This document shows, piece after piece, positions 44,847 to 54,900 of a stretch of 64,000 nt of DNA. How positions within the stretch are numbered: position 1 is the first letter of the stretch; each line of letters opens with the position of its first letter. Source of the DNA: Pseudomonas cichorii (GTDB lineage: Bacteria > Pseudomonadota > Gammaproteobacteria > Pseudomonadales > Pseudomonadaceae); NCBI RefSeq assembly GCF_015471405.1, contig NZ_BLVZ01000020.1:1-64000 (forward strand), read 5' to 3'. The notes under the pieces were generated by a model. That model was not told the DNA's origin. It searched no databases and saw nothing but the letters and a program-made list of their open reading frames with translations. The position numbers and the translations under genes are program-made.

Positions 44847-44848
44847 GT

Positions 44849-45754
44849 TTATGCAGGAATTCGCAGATAGGTGCTTTCTTCGACGGGGTTACGCTCGAAG
44901 TAGCGCTTGTATTCGCGGCTGAACTGGGATGTGCTCTGGTAGCCGACAGCGTGCGCGACCTGGGCCACGCCCATTCCCTGGGCGACCAGCATATGCTGGG
45001 CCTTGAGCAGACGCAGGCGCTTGAGGTATTGCACCGGCGACAGCAAGGTGCTGCGCTTGAAATGCTCGTGGAATGTCGAAGCGCTCATGTTCGCCTGCCG
45101 CGCCAGGATATCGATATTCAAAGGCTCGGCGTAATGGCTGTGCAGGTACGCCAGAGAGGCCGCGATCCGGGCGAAATGACTCTGCTGCGCAACCAGCGCC
45201 CGCAACACGCCCGCCTGTGGACCGCGCAGCGCCGCATACAGCACCTCGCGTAACCGTGACTGCCCCATGACGTGGCAATCCAGCGGATCATGCAGGCAGC
45301 GCAGCAATCGCTCCACACTCTCGCGCATCGGCGCGTCCAGCACCGCCGAGGTCATGGACTCCGGTGTCTGCGCCTCGATGGTGTGATCAGGCACCGGCCC
45401 CATCAACTGCACCAGTTCGCCCAGCATGACACGGTCAATCGCCACCGAAACGCCGAGCAATGGCGCTTGAGGCGTGGCAAAGGTTTCGCACATGAACGGC
45501 ACGGAAAGCGCCTGCACCAGATAGTGTCCGGCACCGTAATCCAGCGTGCGCGAACCGAGGCTGGCCAACTTGCCACCCTGAGCGACGATCATCAGGCTCG
45601 GCTCATAAATCTGCGGGCTGCTGGCCACATACTCATAGGCCGAGACCACCTTGACCTCCGGCAATAACGTCGTCACAAATCCGGGACTCGTGGCCAGAGG
45701 CTTTATCAAGGAAACAAGAGTGGCATTGGCATCCTGGGGATGAAGTCGCGACAT
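44849..45754 (-). CDS. AraC-family transcriptional regulator
   Basis: 301 aa. The N-terminal AraC_N domain (about 25-180, with QIYEPSLMIVAQGGKLASLG and GHYLVQALSVPFMCET) resembles the YqhC type that responds to aldehydes. The C-terminal double helix-turn-helix (about 195-290) carries LNIDILARQANMSASTFHEH and VAHAVGYQSTSQFSREYKR. It is divergent from the zinc alcohol dehydrogenase gene across 177 bp; pairing of such regulators with an aldehyde/alcohol reductase is common, so that gene is the likely target. Confidence 0.92.
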   Translation of the reverse strand: MSRLHPQDANATLVSLIKPLATSPGFVTTLLPEVKVVSAYEYVASSPQIYEPSLMIVAQGGKLASLGSRTLDYGAGHYLVQALSVPFMCETFATPQAPLLGVSVAIDRVMLGELVQLMGPVPDHTIEAQTPESMTSAVLDAPMRESVERLLRCLHDPLDCHVMGQSRLREVLYAALRGPQAGVLRALVAQQSHFARIAASLAYLHSHYAEPLNIDILARQANMSASTFHEHFKRSTLLSPVQYLKRLRLLKAQHMLVAQGMGVAQVAHAVGYQSTSQFSREYKRYFERNPVEESTYLRIPA

Positions 45755-45931
45755 GGAACACCGGGTAGAGAATCAGACATGCGTATCATCGCAGATATCA
45801 GCTTCACAGCCATGCCTGAGCGACCAGGTCCGGAGGAATAGGCATGACTCACGGAGGAATGCTCATGGCCTTCAGCGGCCCGTCCCCGGAAAATAGCCAC
45901 CACTATTCACCCTTGATCCGCGAGGAACACC

Positions 45932-46984
45932 ATGTACAAAGCCATCGGTTACGCCGCCCAGTCAGCCACCGCGCCCCTCGCCCCCATGACCTTTGAACGT
46001 CGCAGCCTGCGGGCCAACGACGTCGCCATCGAGATCCTTTATTGCGGCGTCTGCCACTCCGACATTCACCAGGCACGCAACGAGTGGGGCATCGCTGTTT
46101 ACCCGCTGATGCCGGGCCACGAGATTGTCGGCAAGGTCACGGCCACCGGCCCGAACGCTGGCAAATACAAAGTGGGCGATCTGGTGGGCGTCGGCTGTAT
46201 GGTCGACTCCTGCCAACAGTGCTCGGCCTGTCAGTCGAATCTGGAGCAGTATTGCCTGGAAGGTCCGACCATGACCTACGCCACGCCTGATCGCGTGGAC
46301 GGCAGCAACACCATGGGCGGCTATTCCAACAGCATTGTGGTTCGCGAAGAGTTCGTGGTCAGCATCCCGGAAAAACTCGACCTGGCTGCTGCCGCACCGA
46401 TTCTCTGTGCCGGCATCACCACCTACTCGCCCCTCAAGCACTATGGCGTCAAGGCCGGCGACAAGGTCGGGATTCTCGGCATGGGCGGCCTGGGCCATAT
46501 GGGCATCAAGTTCGCCAAGGCCATGGGCGCTGAAGTCACCCTCTTCACGCGCTCGGCCTCAAAAGCCCAGGAAGCTCGCCGTCAGGGTGCCGATCATGTG
46601 ATTGTCTCCACCGACGCCGAACAGATGAAAGCCGCCGCAGGTCGCTTCGACTTCCTGCTGGACACCATTCCTGTGCAGCATGACCTGAACCCCTACCTGG
46701 AGACCCTGAGTTTTGACGGCGTCCATATTCTGGTCGGCCTGATCGAGCCGGTAGAACCGCCAATCCACGCCGCCCATCTGGTGATGAAGCGCCGCGTGAT
46801 TGCAGGCTCCCTGATCGGCGGGATTGCAGAAACCCAGGAAGTCCTGGACTTCTGCGCTGCAAACGACATTACCTGCGACATCGAAATGCTGGATATCCGC
46901 AACATCAACCAGGCCTACGAGCGCATGCTGGCAGGCGATGTGAAATACCGCTTCGTGATCGATATGGCGACTCTGCAGGCATAA
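45932..46984 (+). CDS. Zinc-dependent NAD(P) alcohol dehydrogenase (YahK/AdhA-like)
   Basis: 350 aa, medium-chain zinc dehydrogenase of the cinnamyl-alcohol/YahK subgroup, reducing aldehydes with NADPH. The catalytic zinc ligands are in CGVCHSDIHQ and MPGHEIVG; the structural zinc loop is C-x5-C-x2-C-x7-C in MVDSCQQCSACQSNLEQYC; the Rossmann motif is GILGMGGLGHMGI. Length and motifs are intact. It is divergent from the AraC regulator at 44849-45754, its likely controller. A GAGGAACACC site precedes the ATG. Confidence 0.94.
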   Translation: MYKAIGYAAQSATAPLAPMTFERRSLRANDVAIEILYCGVCHSDIHQARNEWGIAVYPLMPGHEIVGKVTATGPNAGKYKVGDLVGVGCMVDSCQQCSACQSNLEQYCLEGPTMTYATPDRVDGSNTMGGYSNSIVVREEFVVSIPEKLDLAAAAPILCAGITTYSPLKHYGVKAGDKVGILGMGGLGHMGIKFAKAMGAEVTLFTRSASKAQEARRQGADHVIVSTDAEQMKAAAGRFDFLLDTIPVQHDLNPYLETLSFDGVHILVGLIEPVEPPIHAAHLVMKRRVIAGSLIGGIAETQEVLDFCAANDITCDIEMLDIRNINQAYERMLAGDVKYRFVIDMATLQA

Positions 46985-46990
46985 AAAACC

Positions 46991-47028
46991 GTAGGAGCGA
47001 ATTCATTCGCGAATGAATTCGCTCCTAC
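46991..47028. repeat. Perfect 38-bp REP palindrome
   Basis: The 38 bases are fully self-complementary: arms GTAGGAGCGAATTCATTCG meet their inverse at 47009/47010 with no loop. It sits 7 bp after the alcohol dehydrogenase stop and 5 bp before the convergent IclR-gene stop, and it can act as a terminator-like structure for either. Confidence 0.85.
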
Positions 47029-47032
47029 GCCG

Positions 47033-47842
47033 TTAGCCACCCAACTCCGCCGAAAGCCTCGCCGCCGCCTGTTTGATAACCGGCACCAGATCGGTCATCT
47101 TCTCAAGCGGCATATAAGGCACGGTGCTGGCAATACTGATAGCCGCGACAATCTGCTTGCCCGCATCACGAACCGGTGCAGCCACACAGCGAATCGACGG
47201 CTCGTTGTCTTCCAGGTCGAACGCATAACCGCCCTGCACGTATTCTTGCCTGCGCTGACGTAACTGTTCCCAGGTCTGCTGCTCGTGGGTCGGCCACTGC
47301 GGGTTCTTTCCTGCAACGGGCAGGCTGATTTCATACAGCCTTTGCCACTCCTGCTCCTGACTGTCCAGCAGCAGCGCCTTGCCGATGCCTGTGCGCACCA
47401 GCGGCATGCGATGCCCTACCCGAGAGCGCATCTCCGGCCCGTTACGACCAGGGTTCTTGTGCAGATAAAGCACCTCGTCACCGTCGCGAATCGCCAGATG
47501 CACGGTATCGCCAGTCAGTTCCGACAGCTCGTCCAGATAAGGTCGGGCCAGAATCGCCAGTGGCACTTCTTCCCGAGCCTGGAAACCCAGCTCGATCAAG
47601 CGAGGCCCCAAGAGATAGCCCACTTGAGGCAAAACCCGCAGATAACGCTCCTCGACCAGGCAACTGACCAGCCGATGGGTCGTGCTGCGCGTCGTACCGA
47701 TCAGGCTGGAAATGGCTTTCAGGTCCCTGGCACCACTGGCAACGGCCTGCACTACCGCCAGACCGCGCAACAGGGTTTGCGTCCCGGTCGGTGCGGAGTC
47801 CTTGCCCGCGGTGCTCACGGACGTGAGTGGATCATTGTGCAT
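47033..47842 (-). CDS. IclR-family transcriptional regulator, probable galactonate regulator
   Basis: 269 aa. The N-terminal winged helix (about 20-85) holds LKAISSLIGTTRSTTHRLVS. The C-terminal effector domain (about 100-265) holds RVGHRMPLVRTGIGKALL, GGYAFDLEDNEPSIRCVAAPV and AAISIASTVPYM. It is on the same strand as the dgo genes 10 kb away. A remnant of the transporter gene's 3' end lies directly upstream of this gene, which indicates that it once followed dgoT immediately; it is therefore the likely regulator of the galactonate operon. Confidence 0.9.
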   Translation of the reverse strand: MHNDPLTSVSTAGKDSAPTGTQTLLRGLAVVQAVASGARDLKAISSLIGTTRSTTHRLVSCLVEERYLRVLPQVGYLLGPRLIELGFQAREEVPLAILARPYLDELSELTGDTVHLAIRDGDEVLYLHKNPGRNGPEMRSRVGHRMPLVRTGIGKALLLDSQEQEWQRLYEISLPVAGKNPQWPTHEQQTWEQLRQRRQEYVQGGYAFDLEDNEPSIRCVAAPVRDAGKQIVAAISIASTVPYMPLEKMTDLVPVIKQAAARLSAELGG

Positions 47843-47860
47843 ATCAGCCCTTATAAGATC

Positions 47861-47929
47861 GGAAAGCTGGCGGCATTATCGTCGCCAGTTCCTCTGCATG
47901 CCAGTGATCACCATTCGACACACGCTCAC
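47861..47929. repeat. Left copy of the direct repeat flanking the signalling module
   Basis: About 65 bp, roughly 80-85% identical to 57787-57852 in the same orientation; both contain AGCTGGC-type hairpin stems (CTGGCG/CGCCAG here) and the shared core CTGCATGCCAGTGATCAC. In the right copy the sequence is the end of the transporter gene and its downstream hairpin; here it is a decayed remnant 19 bp upstream of the IclR start. Confidence 0.75.
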
Positions 47930-48082
47930 AAGCGCAGACAGGACAAAGACTCCTCGTGTCCTGATCGGCATATCCCACGTTGAAACCTGCCAATAGATTG
48001 GACTTTTAGGTGATTGGTGCCACAGTTGATATCACTGCAACATCACTAATTCGGCAATCACGACGTTAGAGAGGACTACTCG

Positions 48083-50608
48083 ATGATTCGGGCCCCATCT
48101 TCACTGACTTTGCGTAGCTGGATCTGGAGAGCATTCCTGAGTACCTCTCTCATACCGCTGATTGTGGTCGAGGTCGCGTTGCTGGCCGCGTACTTCCTGA
48201 GTAATCAATCCATCAGGGATTCTCAGAGAGAGTATTTGCATCACAGTGCCGCTCGCGAGCTTCAGGCATCCGTCATGCAGAGCGCTGAAATCATCGAAGG
48301 CCAGCTAGTGCAGCTCAGCAGCATGGCCACCCTGCTTGCCAGAACGATAGAGACAGAACTGGCAGAAGACTTGCCCTATCACCCAGCCGAACTCACCATC
48401 AGCCCCGACGGCGCACGCTACAGCGCTACCGATGACGGCGGCGCAGCCTCCTTCTATTCAAGTATCACACCTCTGGATCAACAGGATCTCGACAAGGTCT
48501 ATCGTCTCAGGCATGTCGACTTCATGATGAAAACCCTTAAAACCGGAAACCCTTCGATTGTAAGCCTGTACTTCAACAGCTCCGATGGCTATAACCACAT
48601 TTACCCTTGGTTCAATACGCTGTCGCAATACCCTCACAATATGGACTCGACCCGGTACAACTTTTATTACCTGGCCGATGCCGCCCACAATCCCGCACGA
48701 CAGACTGTCTGGACCGATGTTTATCTGGATCCGGCAGGCCATGGCTGGATGATGTCTGTCATAACGCCGGTTTACAAAGACGATACCCTCGAAGGCGTGG
48801 TGGGAATTGACATCACGGTCGACACGATTCTGCAGCGAATCGCCAGGCTACATGTGCCGTCGGCGGGTTATCTGGTATTGGTAAGCAATAAACTGAACAT
48901 CATGGCGCTACCAACGGCAGCAGAACGTGATTTCAGTCTGTCGCAGATGAAAAGCATCATTGACTATAAAAGGATGAAGCACGATCACTTCCAGCCAGAC
49001 GGCTTCAACCTGACCACGCACTCAAACCTGGAACCATTGGTCGATGCACTGCGTAAGCAAGCCAAAGGGTTGCTGCCAATTCAGTTGAACGACCATCCTC
49101 ATCTGGTGAGCTGGAGCGATATCCTGCCAGCAGGGTGGCATTTACTGGCCGTGGTCGACGAAAGTGTGATCATGCAGGAGACACAACAGTTGGCCAGGCA
49201 TTATCAGGATATCGGCTACCTGATGGTCGCCGGCCTGATAGTCTTTTACTCATTATTTTTCGCGTTCTTGTGGTTCCGCTCCCGAGAACTGAGCAATCAA
49301 CTCAGTACGGCCATAATCGGGATTTCAAACATGCTGGAGGAAATCGGCAAAGGTAAATGGAGCCCACCCCCCGGCCGCACCAGAATAAAGGAACTGGCAG
49401 CCATTTCGGAACAGGCACTGGCTATGGGTAGCCAACTGGCTCATGCCGAAGCCCGCCGGGGAGCAGCTCAACAACGCTTGGAACTGGTCATTGAAAGCGC
49501 TACCGAAGGCCTCTGGGAATATCAGCCATCGACAAACCTTTTCAGCTTCAAAGGCGCGCTGTGTGAGCGCTTCAACCTCCCCGTCCATCCTGTTGACTCC
49601 GAACACTTGTTGGCGCGAATGCCTGAAGAGGATCGTAAAAGATTCTGCCAGTTCCTCAGCGCAACCCAGAACAACGAAGACCATGTCGTCGAAGTCGAAT
49701 TTCGCCTGTCGACCAGACAGGATGAAATGGTCTGGCTGCTTTGCCGCGGCCGGACCCTCTCGGGCCTGCATATATCCATACCTCCCGTAGCAGGCACCTG
49801 CGTCGACATAGAAGCACTCAAACAGGTTGAGCAATCCCTGCGGGAGAAGACCATAGAGGCTCAGGCCGCCAGTCAGGCAAAATCGCGCTTCATATCCGGC
49901 ATGAGTCATGAACTCAAGACACCGTTGAATGCCATCCTCGGCTTCGCTCAGCTTCGCAGAATGAAACTGGCCTCTACAGACACGAAAAATGCCGATGATC
50001 TCGCCGACATGAATGAAATCATCAGTGCCAGTGAACATTTAAGCCAACTGTTAGACGACCTTCTGGACTGGTCTAGCTTACAGGCCGAAGCCCCTCATCT
50101 ATCGCTCAGACCGGTCGATGCAGCTGTATTGGCACAAGACTGCCTGAACATGATTCGTACCCAGACCATCACCCAAGGTATCAAGGTTGAACTGCGCCTT
50201 CCCGCTCAGTCTTGCCTTGTGCTGGCAGACAACCGACGCCTCAAGCAGGTATTGATCAACCTGCTTTCCAACGCCATCAAATACAACCGCAAGGGAGGCT
50301 CAATCGTGATTGGAGTAGATATTGATAAAGCCTGCCAGATGGCAAGTCTTTTCGTGAGTGACAGCGGCCCGGGCATCGAGCATGAACTGCAGAAACAACT
50401 GTTCAAACCCTTCCAGCGTCTGGGCAAGGAAAACTCAGCCATTAAAGGCACTGGAATCGGGTTAGCGCTGTGTCGAGAACTGGCAGAGTTGATGAATGGA
50501 GAAATGGGAGTCACCAGTGAACCAGGAGTGGGTAGTCACTTCTGGATAAGTTTGCCGCTCTTTCAGGATGGCGTCATCGCCAAACCGGATACGCATGAAT
50601 TCAAATAA
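48083..50608 (+). CDS. Membrane sensor histidine kinase (Cache-PAS-HisKA-HATPase)
   Basis: 841 aa. A transmembrane helix at about 17-37 and another at 377-397 bracket a periplasmic domain of about 340 residues of the double-Cache type (WTDVYLDPAGHGWMMSVITP and GVVGIDITVD are typical). A PAS-like domain follows at about 460-580, then HisKA with phospho-acceptor His609 (SGMSHELKTPLNAILGF), then HATPase with NLLSNAIKYN, DSGPGIE and GTGIGLALCRELAE. No receiver domain is attached, so the partner is probably the REC-HD-GYP protein 44 bp downstream. The ligand is unknown. It is the first gene of a four-gene plus-strand group. Confidence 0.92.
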   Translation: MIRAPSSLTLRSWIWRAFLSTSLIPLIVVEVALLAAYFLSNQSIRDSQREYLHHSAARELQASVMQSAEIIEGQLVQLSSMATLLARTIETELAEDLPYHPAELTISPDGARYSATDDGGAASFYSSITPLDQQDLDKVYRLRHVDFMMKTLKTGNPSIVSLYFNSSDGYNHIYPWFNTLSQYPHNMDSTRYNFYYLADAAHNPARQTVWTDVYLDPAGHGWMMSVITPVYKDDTLEGVVGIDITVDTILQRIARLHVPSAGYLVLVSNKLNIMALPTAAERDFSLSQMKSIIDYKRMKHDHFQPDGFNLTTHSNLEPLVDALRKQAKGLLPIQLNDHPHLVSWSDILPAGWHLLAVVDESVIMQETQQLARHYQDIGYLMVAGLIVFYSLFFAFLWFRSRELSNQLSTAIIGISNMLEEIGKGKWSPPPGRTRIKELAAISEQALAMGSQLAHAEARRGAAQQRLELVIESATEGLWEYQPSTNLFSFKGALCERFNLPVHPVDSEHLLARMPEEDRKRFCQFLSATQNNEDHVVEVEFRLSTRQDEMVWLLCRGRTLSGLHISIPPVAGTCVDIEALKQVEQSLREKTIEAQAASQAKSRFISGMSHELKTPLNAILGFAQLRRMKLASTDTKNADDLADMNEIISASEHLSQLLDDLLDWSSLQAEAPHLSLRPVDAAVLAQDCLNMIRTQTITQGIKVELRLPAQSCLVLADNRRLKQVLINLLSNAIKYNRKGGSIVIGVDIDKACQMASLFVSDSGPGIEHELQKQLFKPFQRLGKENSAIKGTGIGLALCRELAELMNGEMGVTSEPGVGSHFWISLPLFQDGVIAKPDTHEFK

Positions 50609-50652
50609 CAGCCTGCACACACATCTTTGAGGCTATCCATAGGAGTGACGTA

Positions 50653-51720
50653 ATGTTTTCCAGGATAAGAAACGATGCCGTGATTGTCATCATCGACGAT
50701 GTGGCCACCAATCTGCGGCTGCTGGAATCCTGCCTCCGTGCTTTCGGCATGCACCGATTCGAGACATTCTCCAACTCCCTTGAGGGGCTGCAGTGGTGTC
50801 AGGCCAATGACTGGGACTTGCTCCTTCTGGATATCGATATGCCAGCACCGGATGGTTTCGAGATTCTTGACCATCTGAACACCAGAGACAGAACGGCCTC
50901 TTCGATCATTATTGTCACGGCACTGAACGATCCTCAAAGTCGCCGTATAGGTCTTGAAAAAGGGGCCAACGATTTCATTTCAAAACCAATCGACCTGCCA
51001 GAAGTGCTACTCAGGGTACGCAGTTGCCTGGAGCTCTCACAAAGTGGTCGTCTTCTACAGAACGCCAAGCGAGAACTCGAACAAAAGGTTGAACAACGCA
51101 CAGCCCAACTTCAGGAAAGCTACCGTGCCATGCTGAAAAGCCTGAGCCGTGCAGCCAGCTACCGCGATGACGACACAGGAAGCCATATCCTTCGCATTGG
51201 TGCATCAGCGGCCTTGCTGGCCAGAGCCATCGGCATGCCCAGTGCCTGGTGCGAACTGATCGAACAGGCAGCACCGATGCATGATGTTGGCAAGATAGGC
51301 ATTGCCGATAGCATTCTGCAAAAGCCGGGCGCACTCACGACTGAAGAACGCCAACACATACAGACCCACGCTCGCATCGGTTATGAAATTCTTTATGACG
51401 CCAACGGTTCGGACCTGACAGACATGGCTGCAGAAATTGCGTTAGGGCATCACGAAAAATGGGATGGGAGTGGTTATCCATCCGGTTTGAAAGGAGAAGA
51501 CATTCCACTGAGCGCAAGAATCGTTGCCCTGTGCGACGTATTTGATGCATTGCGCATGCCACGCCCTTACAAACAGCCCTGGACACTGGAGGCAACCACT
51601 GCCTACATAAAAGAACAATCCGGTCTGCATTTCGATCCACTGCTGACAGACATATTCTGCGGATTGCTCGATAAGGTCGAGAGACTCAGGCTGCAAGACC
51701 TGTCAACTCCCGAACAGTGA
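50653..51720 (+). CDS. Response regulator with HD-GYP c-di-GMP phosphodiesterase domain
   Basis: 355 aa. Receiver domain at about 10-130 with phospho-acceptor Asp60 (LLLLDIDMPAPDG) and Lys in FISKPIDLPEVLLR. A coiled-coil linker leads to an HD-GYP domain (about 165-345): the metal-binding His210-Asp211 in HDVGKIGIADSILQKPG, the HAR histidine, HHEKWDGSGYP with GYP at 274-276, and LCDVFDALRMPRPYK. All key residues are intact, so it should hydrolyse c-di-GMP to GMP when phosphorylated. Confidence 0.94.
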   Translation: MFSRIRNDAVIVIIDDVATNLRLLESCLRAFGMHRFETFSNSLEGLQWCQANDWDLLLLDIDMPAPDGFEILDHLNTRDRTASSIIIVTALNDPQSRRIGLEKGANDFISKPIDLPEVLLRVRSCLELSQSGRLLQNAKRELEQKVEQRTAQLQESYRAMLKSLSRAASYRDDDTGSHILRIGASAALLARAIGMPSAWCELIEQAAPMHDVGKIGIADSILQKPGALTTEERQHIQTHARIGYEILYDANGSDLTDMAAEIALGHHEKWDGSGYPSGLKGEDIPLSARIVALCDVFDALRMPRPYKQPWTLEATTAYIKEQSGLHFDPLLTDIFCGLLDKVERLRLQDLSTPEQ

Positions 51721-51941
51721 AAACCGTTCGGGACGCCACATGGCAGCACGAAATGAAAGCCCCGTTGCAAACAGCTATAGAGTGTCAGTCATTGCACAAA
51801 TCGATTTTTTCTCCTTCCGATATATGAAAGGACAGACTGCAAGATAAAAAATGCGAACTATGCTGAAGACAAAAATGGAAAGCTGAAAGCGTCCATTACC
51901 GCAGAGTCGCATGACTGGTCATTCGCGAGTGGACAGGCCCA

Positions 51942-54900
51942 GTGGTCAAGAACCTGAGTATTCCCCAGCTACGCCCTTCCCTCTACCTCACACTTGCGGT
52001 CGGCATCATAGTGTCTCTGCTGAGTGCCTGGCTGGTGGACATACAGAACAGGAAATATGTCCTCTCACGCTTGACCAACGAAGCAGAAAGCCTCGCGCAA
52101 GCAACAGTAGAAAGAGTCGATCTCTATCAATACGGACTTCGCGGTGTACGAGGCGTAATCCTTACTGCCGGTGAAAACATAAACCGTGACCTGTTTTATC
52201 GCTACAGCCAGACCCGCGATATCAGCAAAGAGTTTCCCGGCGCTCGGGGATTTGGATTCATTCGCCGTGTGGCGACCGAAGAAGAAGCACTCTTTCTGGC
52301 CCGTGCCCGGGCAGACGGAAAAAAAGACTTCAATATACGAGAGCTCTCGCCCAACACAGGCGAGCGATACGTCATTCAGTACATAGAACCCGTCGATCGA
52401 AACTTATCCGCGATAGGACTGGATATAGCATCGCAAGACACTCGCCGTCAGGCAGCCCGGAGCGCAATGAAAACCGGGAAAACAACCCTGAGCGGCCCTA
52501 TTACATTGGTCCAGGAGTCGGGAAAACCGCAGCAATCCTTTCTGATACTTCTTCCCATCTACAAAGACAGCAAAACTCCAGAGGATGAAAAAAACCGCGA
52601 AAACAGTTGCATCGGTTGGAGTTACGCTCCGCTCGTGATATCAGAGGTGTTGGCCGGGATAAATATCGATCCACAAAGACTGGCCATTACACTCAGCGAT
52701 ATCACCGAGGGCAATGACTCATCGTCTTTTTACACGACAGACAAGCTGCACCATGAAACACCCGACGAGATCAAGACCGAAAAAACAATCCAGCTATATG
52801 GGCGCATCTGGAAACTGACTACCGCTGCTCACCCTGCCTTTGCCAGCAGTCTGAACCTGACTTCACCACGTTCGGTCATGATGAGTGGGCTGTTGATCAG
52901 CGCCTTGCTGGCATTGTTAGCCAGCATGATGGAAACGGCCGCCATAAGACGCAGACAGTATTCCAATCAGCAGGCACGGATAAGCGCCATCGTTGAAAGC
53001 TCGGCCGATGCAATTATCGGCAAGGATCTTCAAGGGGTAATTACAAGCTGGAATCACGGCGCGGAAGTGATGTTCGGGTATTCCTCTGAGGAAGCGATAG
53101 GACAAACCATACGAGAGCTGGTCACGCCAGACGCTCTGGCCCAAGAAGAAACAGAAATATTATCCCGAATACTGGATGGCGATCGTTTTACCAATCACCA
53201 CACCGTGCGACAGCATAAAGACGGTCATCTCATTGATGTTTCACTTAGCGTATCGCCCATCTTTGCTTCCGACGGTTCAGTATCCGGGGCCTCCAAAACC
53301 GTACGAAACATTTCCGAACAAAAAGCTGCCGAAGCCAGAATTCAGGATCTGAATGCCGATCTGGAGCGCCAGGTATCAGAACGAACAGTCGAGCTTGAAA
53401 AGCTCAATGTGCTGTTGGGCAGCATACTTGAATCAGCCTCGGAAATATCAGTTGTCGTCACCGACATGCAAGGCATTGTGAAGATCTTCAATCGCGGTGC
53501 CCAGAATATGCTGGGTTACAGTGCAGATGAAGTGATTGACCACTATACACCGAGCCTCTTCCACCTGGAATCAGAAGTAATAGAGAGGCAATCTGAACTG
53601 TCCGCGTATTTCCATAAACCTATTGAAGGGATTAGAACCTTTGTAGAGATTGCAGAACAGGAGGGATCGGAGACTCGCGAATGGACTTATGTTCGCAAGG
53701 ACACCTCTCATATAAACGTATCACTGTCCGTCACGGTGGTCCGTCATCTTGACGGCAGTATTGTCGGCTATCTCGGTATCGCAACAGATATCACCTCACG
53801 CAAAACCTTCGAGAAGGAGTTGGCCAGCAGCTTGGCAACGACTCGTGCCATTCTGGCTACGGCTGTAAATCCAGTAATAACCCTGGATGGTGAAGGTATT
53901 TTAAAGACCTACAACCCTGCTGCAGAACGTGCATTTGGGTACAACGGCGATGAACTGGAAAGTATCAACATCAGGGAACTGATGCCCAGACTATTTACGG
54001 ATCAGGGCGATACCCCTGTCAGTGACTTCCTCACCCGGCAATGTGTCGAAAACTATAGTTCTGGCCTGGAGGTTGGAGTATTAAGAAAAGAGGGCAGTTC
54101 ATACCCGGCTCAAATGAGCCTGGGCATAATGGGCACCTCTGAAGACCCCATGTTTGTGGCAATCGTAGCGGACCTTACCGAGCAACGGCGACAACGCGAC
54201 GAAATCCTTGCGGCTCACGACCATACGACATTGGCTGCAGAAGTCGCCAATCTGGGCATCTGGAACTGGGACCTGATCAAGGCACACCTTGAATTCAACG
54301 ATCAGATGTACAAGCTCTATGCGCTCCCCATTGAACTGCAAAATGGCGGGCTGAAATATGAGCATTGGAGAGCCCGCGTCCATCCCGACGATATCGAAGA
54401 AACCGAACTTAAACTCAATAACGCCATACTGGGTATCGGTGTCTACGACCCGATATTTCGTGCACTTCTGCCCAATGGAGAAATTCGTTTCATCCAGGCA
54501 GCGGCGCGCGTTCATTACGATGCAACAGGAGCGGCAACACGAATAACCGGTATTAACCTTGATATAACCGAAGAAAGAAAGCTTCAAACCTCACTGCGAG
54601 AAGCCAAGGATCTGGCAGACGCTGCAAGCGCTGCCAAGTCATCGTTCCTGGCCAACATGAGCCATGAAATCCGCACCCCCATGAATGCCGTGCTGGGGAT
54701 GTTACATCTGGTCAAACAGACCGATCTCAACAGGCGACAGCAGGACTACATCACCAAGGCTCATTCAGCGGCAACGTCATTATTAGGCCTGCTTAACGAT
54801 ATCCTGGATTACTCCAAGATAGAGAGCGGAAAGCTGATTCTGGATATCCATGCGTTTACAGTGGACTCTCTATTGCAAGAGCTCTCGACCGTGTTGTCCG

